Assembly (NCBI GenBank): GCA_024640765.1
Contig: JAHEEK010000007.1
Coordinates: 1-62,714 of the forward strand
Length of the DNA: 62,714 nt
Origin: Nereida sp024640765
GTDB lineage: Bacteria > Pseudomonadota > Alphaproteobacteria > Rhodobacterales > Rhodobacteraceae
Direction: 5' to 3'
The position numbers and the translations under genes are program-made. Positions 26,738 through 35,923 of the stretch are shown here, one piece after another (positions within the stretch are counted from its first letter, which is position 1; each line of letters starts with the position of its first letter). Below the pieces are notes generated by a model. That model was not told where the DNA came from. It made no database searches and worked only from the letters and a program-made list of their open reading frames with translations.

Positions 26738-28879
26738 TTAGCTGCGCGTCTCTTTAATGATACGCAGGATATCTTGCGCGGCTTCGGGGATGTTTGTCCC
26801 TGGCCCAAAGATCGCCTTTACGCCTGAGTTGTACAAGAAATCGTAGTCCTGCTGTGGGATCACGCCGCCACAGATCACGATGATGTCGCCAGCACCTGCG
26901 GCTTTCAGCCCCTCAACCAGTTTGGGCGCAAGCGTCTTATGACCCGCTGCTTGGCTACTGATGCCGATCACATGCACGTCGTTGTCGATGGCGTCTTGTG
27001 CCGCTTCTTCCGGCGTTTGGAATAGTGGTCCAACGTCCACATCAAACCCGATATCCGCAAATGCGGTCGCAATTACTTTGGCGCCACGATCATGTCCGTC
27101 TTGGCCCATTTTGACGACCAGCATTCGTGGGCGGCGGCCCTCGTCTTGGGCGAAATCTTCAACAGATTTCTGGATCGCAGCAAACCCTGCGTCACCATCA
27201 TATGCGGCACCATAAACACCCGCCAACGTCTTAACTTCAGCGCGGTGACGGCCAAACGCTTTTTCCATCGCCATACTAATTTCTCCTACAGTCGCACGCG
27301 CACGCGCAGCCTCCACCGCCAAAGCCAGCAAGTTGCCCGTACCGTCTTCTGCGGCTTGGGACAGCGCATGCAGCGTGTGATCCACATCGGCTTGGTTGCG
27401 GGTCGCTTTGATCCGCTCAAGTTGTTTGATCTGGCTGTCGCGCACAGACGCATTGTCGATATCGCGAATGTCGATCTCGTCCTGCTTATCCAGCTTGAAT
27501 TTGTTGACCCCAACGATCACTTCGTCGCCGCGGTCCACAGCCGCTTGACGGCGCGCAGCGGCTTCTTCGATGCGCAGTTTCGGCATGCCCGAGGCAACCG
27601 CTTTGGTCATCCCGCCCATCTCCTCAACTTCTTCAATCAGCTTCCACGCTTCATCCACAAGATCAGCGGTCAGTTTTTCAACATAGTAGCTGCCCGCCAG
27701 TGGATCGACCACATTGGTGACACCAGTTTCGTTTTGCAAAATCAGCTGGGTGTTGCGCGCGATCCGCGAGCTGAACTCTGTCGGCAGCGCAATCGCCTCA
27801 TCAAACGAGTTGGTATGCAAAGACTGCGTGCCGCCCAACACCGCCGACATCGCCTCGTAGGCCGTGCGAACGATGTTGTTATAGGGGTCTTGTTCTTGCA
27901 GTGACACACCAGAGGTCTGGCAGTGTGTACGCAGCATCAGTGAGCCAGGCTTTTTGGGCTCGAACTCTTCCATGATGCGGTGCCAAAGGAAGCGCGCTGC
28001 CCGCAGCTTTGCTGCTTCCATAAAGAAGTTCATCCCAATGGCGAAAAAGAACGAAAGCCGCCCTGCAAACGCATCAACATCAAGCCCCTTGGCGATGGCC
28101 GTGCGTACATATTCGCGCCCGTCCGCCAGTGTAAACGCCAACTCCTGAACAAGGTTCGCACCCGCCTCTTGCATGTGGTACCCGCTGATCGAGATTGAGT
28201 TGAACTTGGGCATATCGGTGCTGGTGAACTCGATGATGTCCGCCACAATCCGCATCGAAGGCTCCGGCGGATAGATGTACGTGTTGCGCACCATGAACTC
28301 TTTGAGAATGTCGTTCTGAATGGTCCCAGACAACTGCTCGGTCGGCACGCCCTGCTCTTGGCCCGCCACAATGAAACTTGCCAACACCGGAATAACCGCG
28401 CCGTTCATCGTCATCGAGACCGAGATTTTATCAAGCGGGATGCCATCAAACAGCGTTTTCATGTCTTCAACACTGTCAATCGCCACACCAGCCTTGCCGA
28501 CGTCGCCCTCAACACGTTCATGATCGCTGTCATACCCGCGGTGCGTTGCCAGATCGAACGCAACCGAAACGCCCTGCTGGCCCGCATCAAGTGCTTTGCG
28601 GTAGAAAGCGTTACTTTCTTCAGCAGTGGAAAAGCCCGCGTACTGCCGGATCGTCCATGGACGGCCTGTGTACATCGTGGCACGGGGTCCGCGCGTAAAC
28701 GGCGCGCTGCCTGGCATGCCGCCCATATGCTCAAGCCCTTCGGCGTCATCACTTGTGTAAACCGGCTGCACTTCGATACCTTCGGGCGTCTGCCACTTCA
28801 GATCATCAAGCGGACGGCCACGCAGTTCTTTGTTGGCCAGTTCCGTCCATTCGGTTTTGTTTTCGGTCTTTTTCGTCAT
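26738..28879 (-). CDS. mcmA: Methylmalonyl-CoA mutase, B12-dependent
   Basis: Isomerises (R)-methylmalonyl-CoA to succinyl-CoA with adenosylcobalamin. The 713 residues hold the whole enzyme in one chain: a TIM barrel with TMNGAVIPVLASFIVAGQEQ and LGGTQSLHTNSFDEA, then the B12-binding domain with the lower-ligand motif D-G-H-D-R-G. It thus resembles ScpA/MCM-alpha rather than the split or ICM forms. It closes the propionyl-CoA pathway started by PccAB upstream. The divergent DUF4174 gene separates it from the pcc block, so it has its own promoter within 51 bases or reads through from upstream. Confidence 0.95.
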   Translation of the reverse strand: MTKKTENKTEWTELANKELRGRPLDDLKWQTPEGIEVQPVYTSDDAEGLEHMGGMPGSAPFTRGPRATMYTGRPWTIRQYAGFSTAEESNAFYRKALDAGQQGVSVAFDLATHRGYDSDHERVEGDVGKAGVAIDSVEDMKTLFDGIPLDKISVSMTMNGAVIPVLASFIVAGQEQGVPTEQLSGTIQNDILKEFMVRNTYIYPPEPSMRIVADIIEFTSTDMPKFNSISISGYHMQEAGANLVQELAFTLADGREYVRTAIAKGLDVDAFAGRLSFFFAIGMNFFMEAAKLRAARFLWHRIMEEFEPKKPGSLMLRTHCQTSGVSLQEQDPYNNIVRTAYEAMSAVLGGTQSLHTNSFDEAIALPTEFSSRIARNTQLILQNETGVTNVVDPLAGSYYVEKLTADLVDEAWKLIEEVEEMGGMTKAVASGMPKLRIEEAAARRQAAVDRGDEVIVGVNKFKLDKQDEIDIRDIDNASVRDSQIKQLERIKATRNQADVDHTLHALSQAAEDGTGNLLALAVEAARARATVGEISMAMEKAFGRHRAEVKTLAGVYGAAYDGDAGFAAIQKSVEDFAQDEGRRPRMLVVKMGQDGHDRGAKVIATAFADIGFDVDVGPLFQTPEEAAQDAIDNDVHVIGISSQAAGHKTLAPKLVEGLKAAGAGDIIVICGGVIPQQDYDFLYNSGVKAIFGPGTNIPEAAQDILRIIKETRS

Positions 28880-28930
28880 CTGAGCCTCCTTGGGCTGTGC
28901 AACGGGAAATTGGTGATTATATCATCATGT

Positions 28931-29410
28931 ATGAAACGAGTTTTGGCATTCGCGCTTGGCGCATTTATCAGTTGTGGTCCGGCCCTTGCGGCTGACGCCC
29001 CCTTGTCACCCGTGCTGTCGCCAGTGGATGAATGGCGCGCTGATCGGGCGGTGATACTGTCCACAGACACAGTTAGCCTTAATGATTTCAAATGGCTCGC
29101 ACGGCCCATTGTTGTTTTCGCCGACAGCCCGAATGACCCGCGTTTCATCGAGCAAATGGAACTGCTTGCCGCCCGCGCAGATGACCTGGCCGAACGCGAC
29201 GTGGTTGTGATGGTGGACACAGAGCCTTCTGCCAACTCTGCGCTGCGCAAAAAACTGCGACCACGCGGATTTATGCTAGCGTTGATCGGCAAAGACGGTG
29301 GCATCAAACTGCGCAAACCGTTTCCGTGGGACGTACGCGAACTTTCACGGACCATCGACAAAATGCCCGTGCGCAAGCGTGAAATCCGCGAAGGTCTGAC
29401 CGCAGAATAA
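28931..29410 (+). CDS. Exported DUF4174-like protein
   Basis: A 159-residue protein with a signal peptide (MKRVLAFALGAFISCGPALA). The mature part is thioredoxin-like: RPIVVFADSPNDPRFIEQM, then ADDLAERDVVVMVDT and GFMLALIGKDGGIKLRKPFP, as in DUF4174 proteins. No Cys-x-x-Cys is present. The family's role is unknown. It lies on the opposite strand inside the propionate block, sharing its upstream gap with the mutase gene and ending one base from the membrane-protein gene. Confidence 0.82.
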   Translation: MKRVLAFALGAFISCGPALAADAPLSPVLSPVDEWRADRAVILSTDTVSLNDFKWLARPIVVFADSPNDPRFIEQMELLAARADDLAERDVVVMVDTEPSANSALRKKLRPRGFMLALIGKDGGIKLRKPFPWDVRELSRTIDKMPVRKREIREGLTAE

Positions 29411-29411
29411 C

Positions 29412-30947
29412 TCATACGCCCTCCTCGGCAAATTCGAAGACCGCGTCCCGCGGCAATCCTTTTTTCCAGAAACGAAGCCCCGCAGTTAGCGACGTCGTAA
29501 ACGCGGGATCAGCTGCATAAAACTGCACCTCTGCGCCGCCCCGAAAACCAGCGGGGTTTTGCATGCGCAACGCACCAAGCCGCGTCCAATCAGGTCCCAG
29601 CCCCTCATCAATCCAGTGATCATAGACCATCACCAGCGGGACATTCTGCGCGCGTACCAACTCACGGGCCCAGCCATCTTGCGGCTGGCTCAGGCGCATC
29701 GCACGGGCCTGCGCATTGGCGAGGCCCCATAAATCCAGCACATAATTGTCGTTACCCCACGCCACGCGACCCGAGTCATTTACCGCCACGGGAGTTTTCG
29801 CAAAATCTTGGGCGAACCGCGCAATTTGCGTATGCTGAAGGTGGATCGCGCGGGGATTGTCGATGAAATCCTTTTGTTGCCAAAGCAGCAGGCCCGAACA
29901 CGCCGCAATCACCGCCGCACTGGGCACGCGCCACTGCCCCGCCATGATCAAGCCTGCAGCCAGCATCAACAAAGCATAGGCCTCATAGCGGTCCATCCAA
30001 CCAATGCGTCCCAGCACCAGATGCGCAAACCCTGCCGCTGAAATAGCCAAAACCGCACCACGCATCCGTCCAGACACGCCGCGTGCTGACAGCAACAGAA
30101 AACCGCTTAGCACAGCCAAAAACAGCCCACCCGTTTGGTTGAGGTTTTGCGCTACACCGCCAAAAAACTGCGCCAAAGCCCCGCCACTTGGGCTGATCCC
30201 ATCACTAAGTTTTGACACCACCGAGCTTGGCAGGGCTTCAAGTCCCAGACTGCTTAAGAACACCATAAATGCAGCAACCGGCAAAAGGGCAGCGGCACCC
30301 AATATCGCACCCAGCTTTGGCCGCTCAACGCCAATCACAACCGCTGCCGCAAACGCCAAAGCAAGCCCCTCAAGACGCAGCGCCGGCGCAAGCAAAATAC
30401 CCGCCACCAACATCCACGATACACCGTGCCCCTGCACCCACTTTTGCAGACCGGCCACAATCATCAACGTTGCAGCAATGTGGGGGGTGTGTTCCATCGC
30501 GGTCATTGTAGCGCCCGCAAGGTTCAATCCTGCAGGTGCCAGCCCCGCGCCGATCAACACCCACGCGCGCCCCGCGTTGTCCTCGGGCAAAGCCCGCCAA
30601 CAGATCAGCGCCCAGACCAAAACCGCCCCAACCATCGCGATCAGATTAAGTGCAAACGGCACCATCCGCCCGATGCTATCTTGGGCAAACGGCGCCAGAA
30701 GAAAGGGATAAAGAGGCGATGAGGCCGCGCTAGCCGCCTCATTTGCGTTCACAACGTAACCACCACGCGCAATCTGCTCGGCCTTGGCAAGGTGGATGTA
30801 GGCATCATCAAAGGGGTATTCAAACACGCCAGCGGCGCGCGGAATCCCCCCGCCGATCAGAAAAACCCAGACTGCAGCAACGGGCACCAGCGCCACGAAA
30901 GCAACCACCGAATACGGCATGTTATGATACAGCCGTTGCGCAGACAT
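29412..30947 (-). CDS. Multi-pass membrane protein, GT-C glycosyltransferase-like
   Basis: A 511-residue protein with about ten membrane helices. After the first helix lies FDDAYIHLAKAEQI, an acidic D-D loop at about residues 47-48, as in GT-C glycosyltransferases that use polyprenyl-linked sugars. The last 130 residues are soluble (VNDSGRVAWGNDNYVLDLWG, then VPLVMVYDHW). The assignment to GT-C is from layout and the acidic loop only; the donor and acceptor are unknown. It starts six bases after pccA on the same strand, so it is likely co-transcribed with carboxylase genes to which it has no evident link. Confidence 0.65.
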   Translation of the reverse strand: MSAQRLYHNMPYSVVAFVALVPVAAVWVFLIGGGIPRAAGVFEYPFDDAYIHLAKAEQIARGGYVVNANEAASAASSPLYPFLLAPFAQDSIGRMVPFALNLIAMVGAVLVWALICWRALPEDNAGRAWVLIGAGLAPAGLNLAGATMTAMEHTPHIAATLMIVAGLQKWVQGHGVSWMLVAGILLAPALRLEGLALAFAAAVVIGVERPKLGAILGAAALLPVAAFMVFLSSLGLEALPSSVVSKLSDGISPSGGALAQFFGGVAQNLNQTGGLFLAVLSGFLLLSARGVSGRMRGAVLAISAAGFAHLVLGRIGWMDRYEAYALLMLAAGLIMAGQWRVPSAAVIAACSGLLLWQQKDFIDNPRAIHLQHTQIARFAQDFAKTPVAVNDSGRVAWGNDNYVLDLWGLANAQARAMRLSQPQDGWARELVRAQNVPLVMVYDHWIDEGLGPDWTRLGALRMQNPAGFRGGAEVQFYAADPAFTTSLTAGLRFWKKGLPRDAVFEFAEEGV

Positions 30948-30952
30948 TGTGG

Positions 30953-32953
30953 TTATTCGAACTCCATGATGATGTCATCAACCGCCAGATTGTCACCCGC
31001 AGCAGCGTTAATTTTGGTGATCTTCGTGGTCTTTTCGGCGCGCAGGATGTTCTCCATCTTCATCGCCTCCACGGTGCACAAAGCTTGGCCTTCTTGCACT
31101 TCGTCACCAACCGCCACGTCCACTTTCACAATCAATCCCGGCATCGGGCAAAGAAGCAGCGTGGAGGTATCAGGCGCCACTTTTTCAGGCATCAAACGGG
31201 CAAGCTCGGCCTGACGCGGGGTGTAGCACTTCAAGATCACTTCAGCACCACGCCACCGCATGCGTAAACCGGCAGTCACTTTGTTCATCTTGATCAGCAT
31301 CGGCGCACCATCGACAAAGACTTCTGCAAGCGTGTCGCCTGGGGTCCATGTGCTTTCAATACGGTGCGTGCTGCCATCATCAAAACGTACACTGGCCCCA
31401 GCTTGGTCTGCATCGATGTGCACAGGCATTTCCGTCCCGCCTGTAACGACGACCCAATCTTGGCCGACTTTACGCTCGTGATTGTCCATGCGCCCCGAGA
31501 CGCGCGTGCGGCGAATTTCGGCAACACGGTACATCGCCGCCGCCGACGCCGCGAGGCGCTTAAGGTCAGCTTCCGCAAGGGTCACACCTTCAAAACCGTC
31601 AGGATATTCTTCCTCAATGAAGGCCGTCGTGATGTTGCCGCTTGTGAATTTCGCGTGGTCATAAACCGCTGCAAGGAACGGCAGATTGTGACCAATCCCC
31701 TCCATCTCAAAGCCGTCAAGCGCGGTGCGCATATGCTCAATCGCGTTTGCACGGTCAGGGCCCCACGTGCACAGCTTTGCGATCATCGGATCATAATACA
31801 TGCTGATTTCGCCGCCCTCAAAAACACCAGTGTCATTGCGCACAACACGGGTTTCCTCGGCCACTTCAAGCGGCGGGCGGTAGGTTTGCAAACGTCCAAT
31901 TGACGGCAGGAAATTGCGATACGGGTCTTCCGCATAAAGGCGACTTTCCATCGCCCAGCCATTCAACTTGATGTCTTCTTGCTTAAGCGTAAGCGCCTCA
32001 CCGTATGCCACGCGGATCATCTGCTCAACCAAATCAACACCGGTAATCAACTCGGTCACAGGGTGCTCCACCTGAAGGCGTGTGTTCATCTCGAGGAAGT
32101 AGAAGTTGCGGTCGCCGTCCACGATAAACTCAACCGTACCAGCGGACGTATAGCCCACGGCAGCGGCCAAGGCGCAGGACTGCTCGCCCATGGCTTTGCG
32201 AGTCGCCTCATCCAAAAACGGCGAGGGCGCTTCTTCGATGACTTTTTGGTTGCGGCGCTGAATAGAGCACTCGCGCTCGCCCAAATAAAGAGTGTTTCCA
32301 TGCGCATCCGCCAGCACCTGAATTTCGATGTGGCGCGGCTGTGTCACAAACTTCTCGATGAAAATGCGGTCATCACCAAAACTGTTGGCCGCCTCATTCT
32401 TGGACGACTGGAACCCCTCACGGGCTTCGGTGTCATTCCACGCAATACGCATCCCCTTACCGCCGCCGCCAGCAGAGGCCTTAATCATCACAGGATAGCC
32501 CACCTGGTTGGAGATTTTGACCGCGTCGTCCGCGTCCTCAATCAGGCCCATGTACCCTGGCACAGTCGATACGTTCGCTTCTTGGGCCAGTTTTTTGGAG
32601 GTGATCTTGTCGCCCATCGCCTCAATCGCGCCAGCAGGTGGCCCAATAAATGCAACGCCTTCTGCCGCAAGCGCCTCGGCGAAAAGCTTGTTCTCAGACA
32701 AAAAGCCGTATCCTGGATGGACCGCTTCCGCGCCCGTTTGACGAATTGCATCCATCACTTTGTCGATCACGATGTAGGACTGATTGGCCGGTGCAGGCCC
32801 GATGTGCACCGCTTCATCGGCCATCTTCACGTGCAGCGCATTGCGGTCAGCATCCGAATAAATAGCGACAGTCGCAATGCCCATTTTGCGTGCGGTCTTG
32901 ATAACACGACATGCAATTTCACCGCGGTTGGCGATCAGGATCTTTTTAAACAT
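30953..32953 (-). CDS. pccA: Propionyl-CoA carboxylase alpha subunit
   Basis: The biotin-carrying subunit, 666 residues. The biotin carboxylase part begins FKKILIANRGEIACRVIKTA and contains the ATP-grasp Gly-rich loop SAGGGGKGMRI and EMNTRLQVEHPVTE. The BT linker domain follows, then the biotin domain with the biotinylated Lys in VEAMKMENIL about 35 residues from the end. AAGGAC lies eight bases before the ATG at 32953; the longer frame adds twelve unlikely residues. PccB is in the same strand block; the propionyl rather than acetyl preference is read from PccB and gene context. Confidence 0.95.
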   Translation of the reverse strand: MFKKILIANRGEIACRVIKTARKMGIATVAIYSDADRNALHVKMADEAVHIGPAPANQSYIVIDKVMDAIRQTGAEAVHPGYGFLSENKLFAEALAAEGVAFIGPPAGAIEAMGDKITSKKLAQEANVSTVPGYMGLIEDADDAVKISNQVGYPVMIKASAGGGGKGMRIAWNDTEAREGFQSSKNEAANSFGDDRIFIEKFVTQPRHIEIQVLADAHGNTLYLGERECSIQRRNQKVIEEAPSPFLDEATRKAMGEQSCALAAAVGYTSAGTVEFIVDGDRNFYFLEMNTRLQVEHPVTELITGVDLVEQMIRVAYGEALTLKQEDIKLNGWAMESRLYAEDPYRNFLPSIGRLQTYRPPLEVAEETRVVRNDTGVFEGGEISMYYDPMIAKLCTWGPDRANAIEHMRTALDGFEMEGIGHNLPFLAAVYDHAKFTSGNITTAFIEEEYPDGFEGVTLAEADLKRLAASAAAMYRVAEIRRTRVSGRMDNHERKVGQDWVVVTGGTEMPVHIDADQAGASVRFDDGSTHRIESTWTPGDTLAEVFVDGAPMLIKMNKVTAGLRMRWRGAEVILKCYTPRQAELARLMPEKVAPDTSTLLLCPMPGLIVKVDVAVGDEVQEGQALCTVEAMKMENILRAEKTTKITKINAAAGDNLAVDDIIMEFE

Positions 32954-33028
32954 GGGGTGTCCTTTCATGGGCTGGCCCAAAGGCAGCACCGGTCTTAAAT
33001 GTCAGAAATTCAAAAGCAAAAGAGCGCA

Positions 33029-33373
33029 TCACACGATCACCTCGGGAAACGAAGCCTGCGCGCGGGCGACATCAATCACCAACATCGCCTCGTAACTTTC
33101 AGGATCAAACGGGTCTTCAGCAGGGATCACCTCACGCCCGAAAAACCAGCTCAGGCGGCCCGCATCAAGATTGCCGCGCTCAAAAGGTTGATCGCCGAAA
33201 TGCTCCCAAAGGGCGCGAATAAAGCCTTCGTCTGCGCGCTTATCGGGCGGACGGCGGTCGCGAAACCGCTCACGCGAGACAAGCTTGGTTGGCCCTGCTT
33301 TTGCAGGACGGCGAATTACAAATTGGAAATCAGTCCCAGGTAAACGGCCCGGAAAGCCGCGGTGTTTCAACAT
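33029..33373 (-). CDS. Small hypothetical protein in the pcc operon
   Basis: A 114-residue soluble, basic protein without recognised family. Readable segments are MLKHRGFPGRLPGTDFQFVI at the start, a helix-rich middle (EGFIRALWEHFGDQPF) and an acidic end. It lies between the small lipoprotein and pccA, 75 bases before pccA, same strand. Similar short genes are often found beside pcc genes in Rhodobacteraceae as far as I recall; their role is not known. Confidence 0.68.
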   Translation of the reverse strand: MLKHRGFPGRLPGTDFQFVIRRPAKAGPTKLVSRERFRDRRPPDKRADEGFIRALWEHFGDQPFERGNLDAGRLSWFFGREVIPAEDPFDPESYEAMLVIDVARAQASFPEVIV

Positions 33374-33439
33374 ACCGCACCCCCTGAATAAGATGCTGCA
33401 TGGAAGCGGGAGGGCGTAATCGCCATCCCGCGTGAGTAA

Positions 33440-33583
33440 TTACTTGTATTTGCCTGTGAAAGCAGGCTCTTGACTAATCGGCTCTTGCTCGATGATGACA
33501 ACATCATCCGCTTGCTTGCCAGCACATGCTGCCAAGAATGCAGTAACCCCAAGAACGGCGACGAGTTTAAGTGTTTGCGGCAT
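33440..33583 (-). CDS. 47-residue lipoprotein in the pcc operon
   Basis: A very short lipoprotein: signal peptide MPQTLKLVAVLGVTAFLAAC with lipobox L-A-A-C20, then 27 residues (GKQADDVVIIEQEPISQEPA). GGGAG seven bases before the ATG at 33583 decides the start; the frame is open upstream but lacks sense there. Asp is absent at position +2 after the Cys (it is Ala), so by the usual rule it should go to the outer membrane. A TTTGCAAA box lies about 125 bases upstream. Confidence 0.75.
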   Translation of the reverse strand: MPQTLKLVAVLGVTAFLAACAGKQADDVVIIEQEPISQEPAFTGKYK

Positions 33584-33707
33584 GAAATACTCCCAGTGTC
33601 CAATGCATCTGTACCGGCGTTGCGCCAGCACACTGCGTGCGTGTTAAAGCCTGCCCATGCAGACATAGCCAAAACCATAGTCACTCCAGAGATCAAAAGA
33701 TACTTTA

Positions 33708-33738
33708 TTTGCAAAATCGCGCGAAATCCCGCTGCAAA
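33708..33738 (-). promoter_or_regulatory. Internal PccR-like box before the lipoprotein-pccA genes
   Basis: A perfect TTTGCAAA at 33708-33715 and a related gcTGCAAA at 33731-33738 lie in the 208-base gap between the DUF6497 gene and the small lipoprotein gene. TTTGCAAA is the palindrome associated with the PccR regulator of Rhodobacter. It suggests a second, regulated promoter for pccA inside the operon. No start site is proven. Confidence 0.5.
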
Positions 33739-33791
33739 TTGGTCACAGGTCGGACGTAGGTGCGCATCAGGATTGCTTGCACAGAACCGCA

Positions 33792-34190
33792 TCAGAATTG
33801 CTCCCAAACACAGCGCGCACCATCGCGCGAGAACGCCTCAAAGAACTGCGTTGCGCTTGCATCCGCAGCCCCAAACGGCACGGCACGATCCGCAAGGGAG
33901 ATCACAATTTGCTCGGGACGCAGCGCCTTTTCGTCAAGCCAATGAAGCGCATATTCCTCGCAGAGTTGCTGAAAATCCAACTCAACATCCGCATATTTCA
34001 GACCGCCAGCGTCGCGTGTAATCTCAGGGGCAATCAGACGGAACCGCACCACATCCTCTTGGGTCAAAACCTCATGCATCTGCACGCTCTGCCCTGACGG
34101 CAACGCTAAATCCGCCACATCCGCCATCGCGAAAGCAAATGATGGCAGCAGCGCCGCGCCCATCAGATATGGCAGACAAGCTCGGATCAT
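33792..34190 (-). CDS. Exported DUF6497-like protein
   Basis: A 132-residue protein with a signal peptide ending SFAFA. The mature part begins with LPSGQSVQMHEVLTQEDVVR, has FRLIAPEITR, and two Cys (in QQLCEEY and GARCVWEQF) that could form a disulfide bridge. These features fit DUF6497, a family found beside propionyl-CoA carboxylase in Rhodobacteraceae; function unknown. Its ATG overlaps the pccB stop by four bases, so it is translated with pccB. Confidence 0.76.
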   Translation of the reverse strand: MIRACLPYLMGAALLPSFAFAMADVADLALPSGQSVQMHEVLTQEDVVRFRLIAPEITRDAGGLKYADVELDFQQLCEEYALHWLDEKALRPEQIVISLADRAVPFGAADASATQFFEAFSRDGARCVWEQF

Positions 34191-35719
34191 AGCGGAATGT
34201 TATCGTGCTTTTTCCAAGGGTTGCTTAGCTGTTTGCCGCGCAAGGACGCAAACGCGCGGCACACGCGGCGGCGCGTTGACTGGGGCATGATGACCTCGTC
34301 AATGAAGCCCTTCTCAGCGGCCACGAACGGGTTGGCAAAGCGGTCTTCATATTCCGCTGTGCGCGCCGCAATCTTATCCGCGTCACCCAATTCAGAACGG
34401 TACAGAATTTCCGTCGCACCCTTGGCACCCATCACTGCAATCTCGGCTGTGGGCCATGCATAGTTGATGTCGCCGCGCAGGTGCTTGGACGACATCACAT
34501 CATAGGCACCGCCGTAGGCCTTGCGCGTGATCACTGTTACTTTCGGCACCGTCGCCTCGCCGTAGGCAAAGAGCAGTTTTGCACCGTGCTTGATGACGCC
34601 GCCGTACTCCTGACTGGTCCCCGGCAAGAAGCCCGGCACGTCAACAAGGGTCAAAATCGGAATTTCAAACGCATCACAGAAGCGTACAAAACGGGCCGCT
34701 TTGCGCGAGCTATCAATGTCCACACACCCCGCCAGAACCATCGGCTGGTTGGCCACAACACCCACGGTTGAGCCCTCAAGACGCACAAAACCGGTGATGA
34801 TGTTCTTGGAGAATTCTTCTTGGATTTCGTAGAAGTCGCCCTCATCCGCCAGCTTGGTGATCAGCTCTTTCATATCATAGGGCGTGTTCGGATTGTCAGG
34901 GATCAGCGTGCTGAGGCTGTCGTCAATGCGCTGCACATCATCATAAAACGGGCGAACTGGCGGCTTTTCTTTGTTGTTCAGCGGCAGCAAATCCACAAGG
35001 CGGCGCACTTCGGTTAGCGCTTCGACGTCGTTCTCAAATGCCGCATCCGCAACACTTGATTTACGCGTGTGCGTCGACGCACCGCCCAGCTCTTCTGCGG
35101 TGACCACTTCGTTCGTGACGGTTTTCACAACGTCTGGACCGGTCACAAACATGTAGCTGGTGTCTTTGACCATAAAGATGAAGTCAGTCATCGCGGGGCT
35201 ATAAACAGCACCACCCGCGCACGGCCCCATGATCACGCTGATTTGCGGGACAACGCCGCTGGCCATAATGTTGCGCTGGAACACCTCGCCGTAGGCGGCA
35301 AGACTGTCGACACCCTCTTGGATGCGCGCGCCGCCACTGTCGTTCAGGCCAATCACGGGTGCGCCGTTTTGCACGGCCATATCCATGATCTTGCAGATTT
35401 TCTTGGCATGAGTTTCCGAGACCGAGCCACCCAAAACTGTGAAATCCTGTGAAAACACATAGACCATGCGGCCATTGATCGTGCCCCAACCAGTGATGAC
35501 GCCATCACCCGGATGCTTGGTTTTTTCCATGCCAAATTCGGTGCAGCGGTGCGCCACAAACATATCGAATTCTTCGAAGCTGCCTTCATCAAGCAACAGA
35601 TCAAGACGCTCGCGCGCAGTCAGCTTGCCTTTGGCGTGTTGTGCTGCGACACGGCGTTCGCCACCTCCCATGCGGGCCTCGTCACGGCGGGCCTCAAGTT
35701 CACTCAGGATATCTTTCAT
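34187..35719 (-). CDS. pccB: Propionyl-CoA carboxylase beta subunit
   Basis: The carboxyltransferase subunit, 510 residues, moving the carboxyl from biotin to propionyl-CoA. Both crotonase-like halves are seen, with the oxyanion segments GLNDSGGARIQEGVDSLAAY and SGVVPQISVIMGPCAGGAVY in the first and VDVPGFLPGTSQEYGGVIKHG and VITRKAYGGAYDVM in the second. An Asp following the second-half motifs separates PccB from AccB-like acetyl enzymes in the family, but I infer substrate chiefly from context. AAGGGAA precedes the ATG. The promoter gap holds PccR-like boxes. Confidence 0.95.
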   Translation of the reverse strand: MKDILSELEARRDEARMGGGERRVAAQHAKGKLTARERLDLLLDEGSFEEFDMFVAHRCTEFGMEKTKHPGDGVITGWGTINGRMVYVFSQDFTVLGGSVSETHAKKICKIMDMAVQNGAPVIGLNDSGGARIQEGVDSLAAYGEVFQRNIMASGVVPQISVIMGPCAGGAVYSPAMTDFIFMVKDTSYMFVTGPDVVKTVTNEVVTAEELGGASTHTRKSSVADAAFENDVEALTEVRRLVDLLPLNNKEKPPVRPFYDDVQRIDDSLSTLIPDNPNTPYDMKELITKLADEGDFYEIQEEFSKNIITGFVRLEGSTVGVVANQPMVLAGCVDIDSSRKAARFVRFCDAFEIPILTLVDVPGFLPGTSQEYGGVIKHGAKLLFAYGEATVPKVTVITRKAYGGAYDVMSSKHLRGDINYAWPTAEIAVMGAKGATEILYRSELGDADKIAARTAEYEDRFANPFVAAEKGFIDEVIMPQSTRRRVCRAFASLRGKQLSNPWKKHDNIPL

Positions 35720-35835
35720 CGGGTGTTCCCTTTATCAACGCATGGAGTGTCACAAATGCTGCGACTGCACAAAGTTGCGCTGACCATAGGCTTAACCGCG
35801 CCCCAACAGAAGTCTTATTTCGCCAAGCTGCATAG

Positions 35836-35874
35836 TTTGCATACAATAGCATATGCAAATTGCGAAACTGCAAA
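35836..35874 (-). promoter_or_regulatory. PccR-like operator upstream of pccB
   Basis: An inverted repeat TTTGCATA (35836-35843) and TATGCAAA (35852-35859), eight bases apart, is followed by ACTGCAAA (35867-35874). Centre distances are 16 and 15 bases. The three are variants of TTTGCAAA. They lie about 120 bases before pccB and 50 bases before the divergent MFS gene, so either or both may be controlled. Confidence 0.58.
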
Positions 35875-35923
35875 GATACGAAACCGCTTCCCCTTGCCGC
35901 CCCAAACCCGCTAAAGCAAAGTC

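Noticed and set aside
31885..31892. Perfect TTTGCAAA inside pccA
   Set aside because: It lies within a conserved coding stretch (Leu-Gln codons) and no gene starts nearby; likely chance.
31979..32998. 339-residue plus-strand open frame opposite pccA
   Set aside because: It is a shadow of the biotin carboxylase domain; composition is rich in His and Arg, and no motif was seen.
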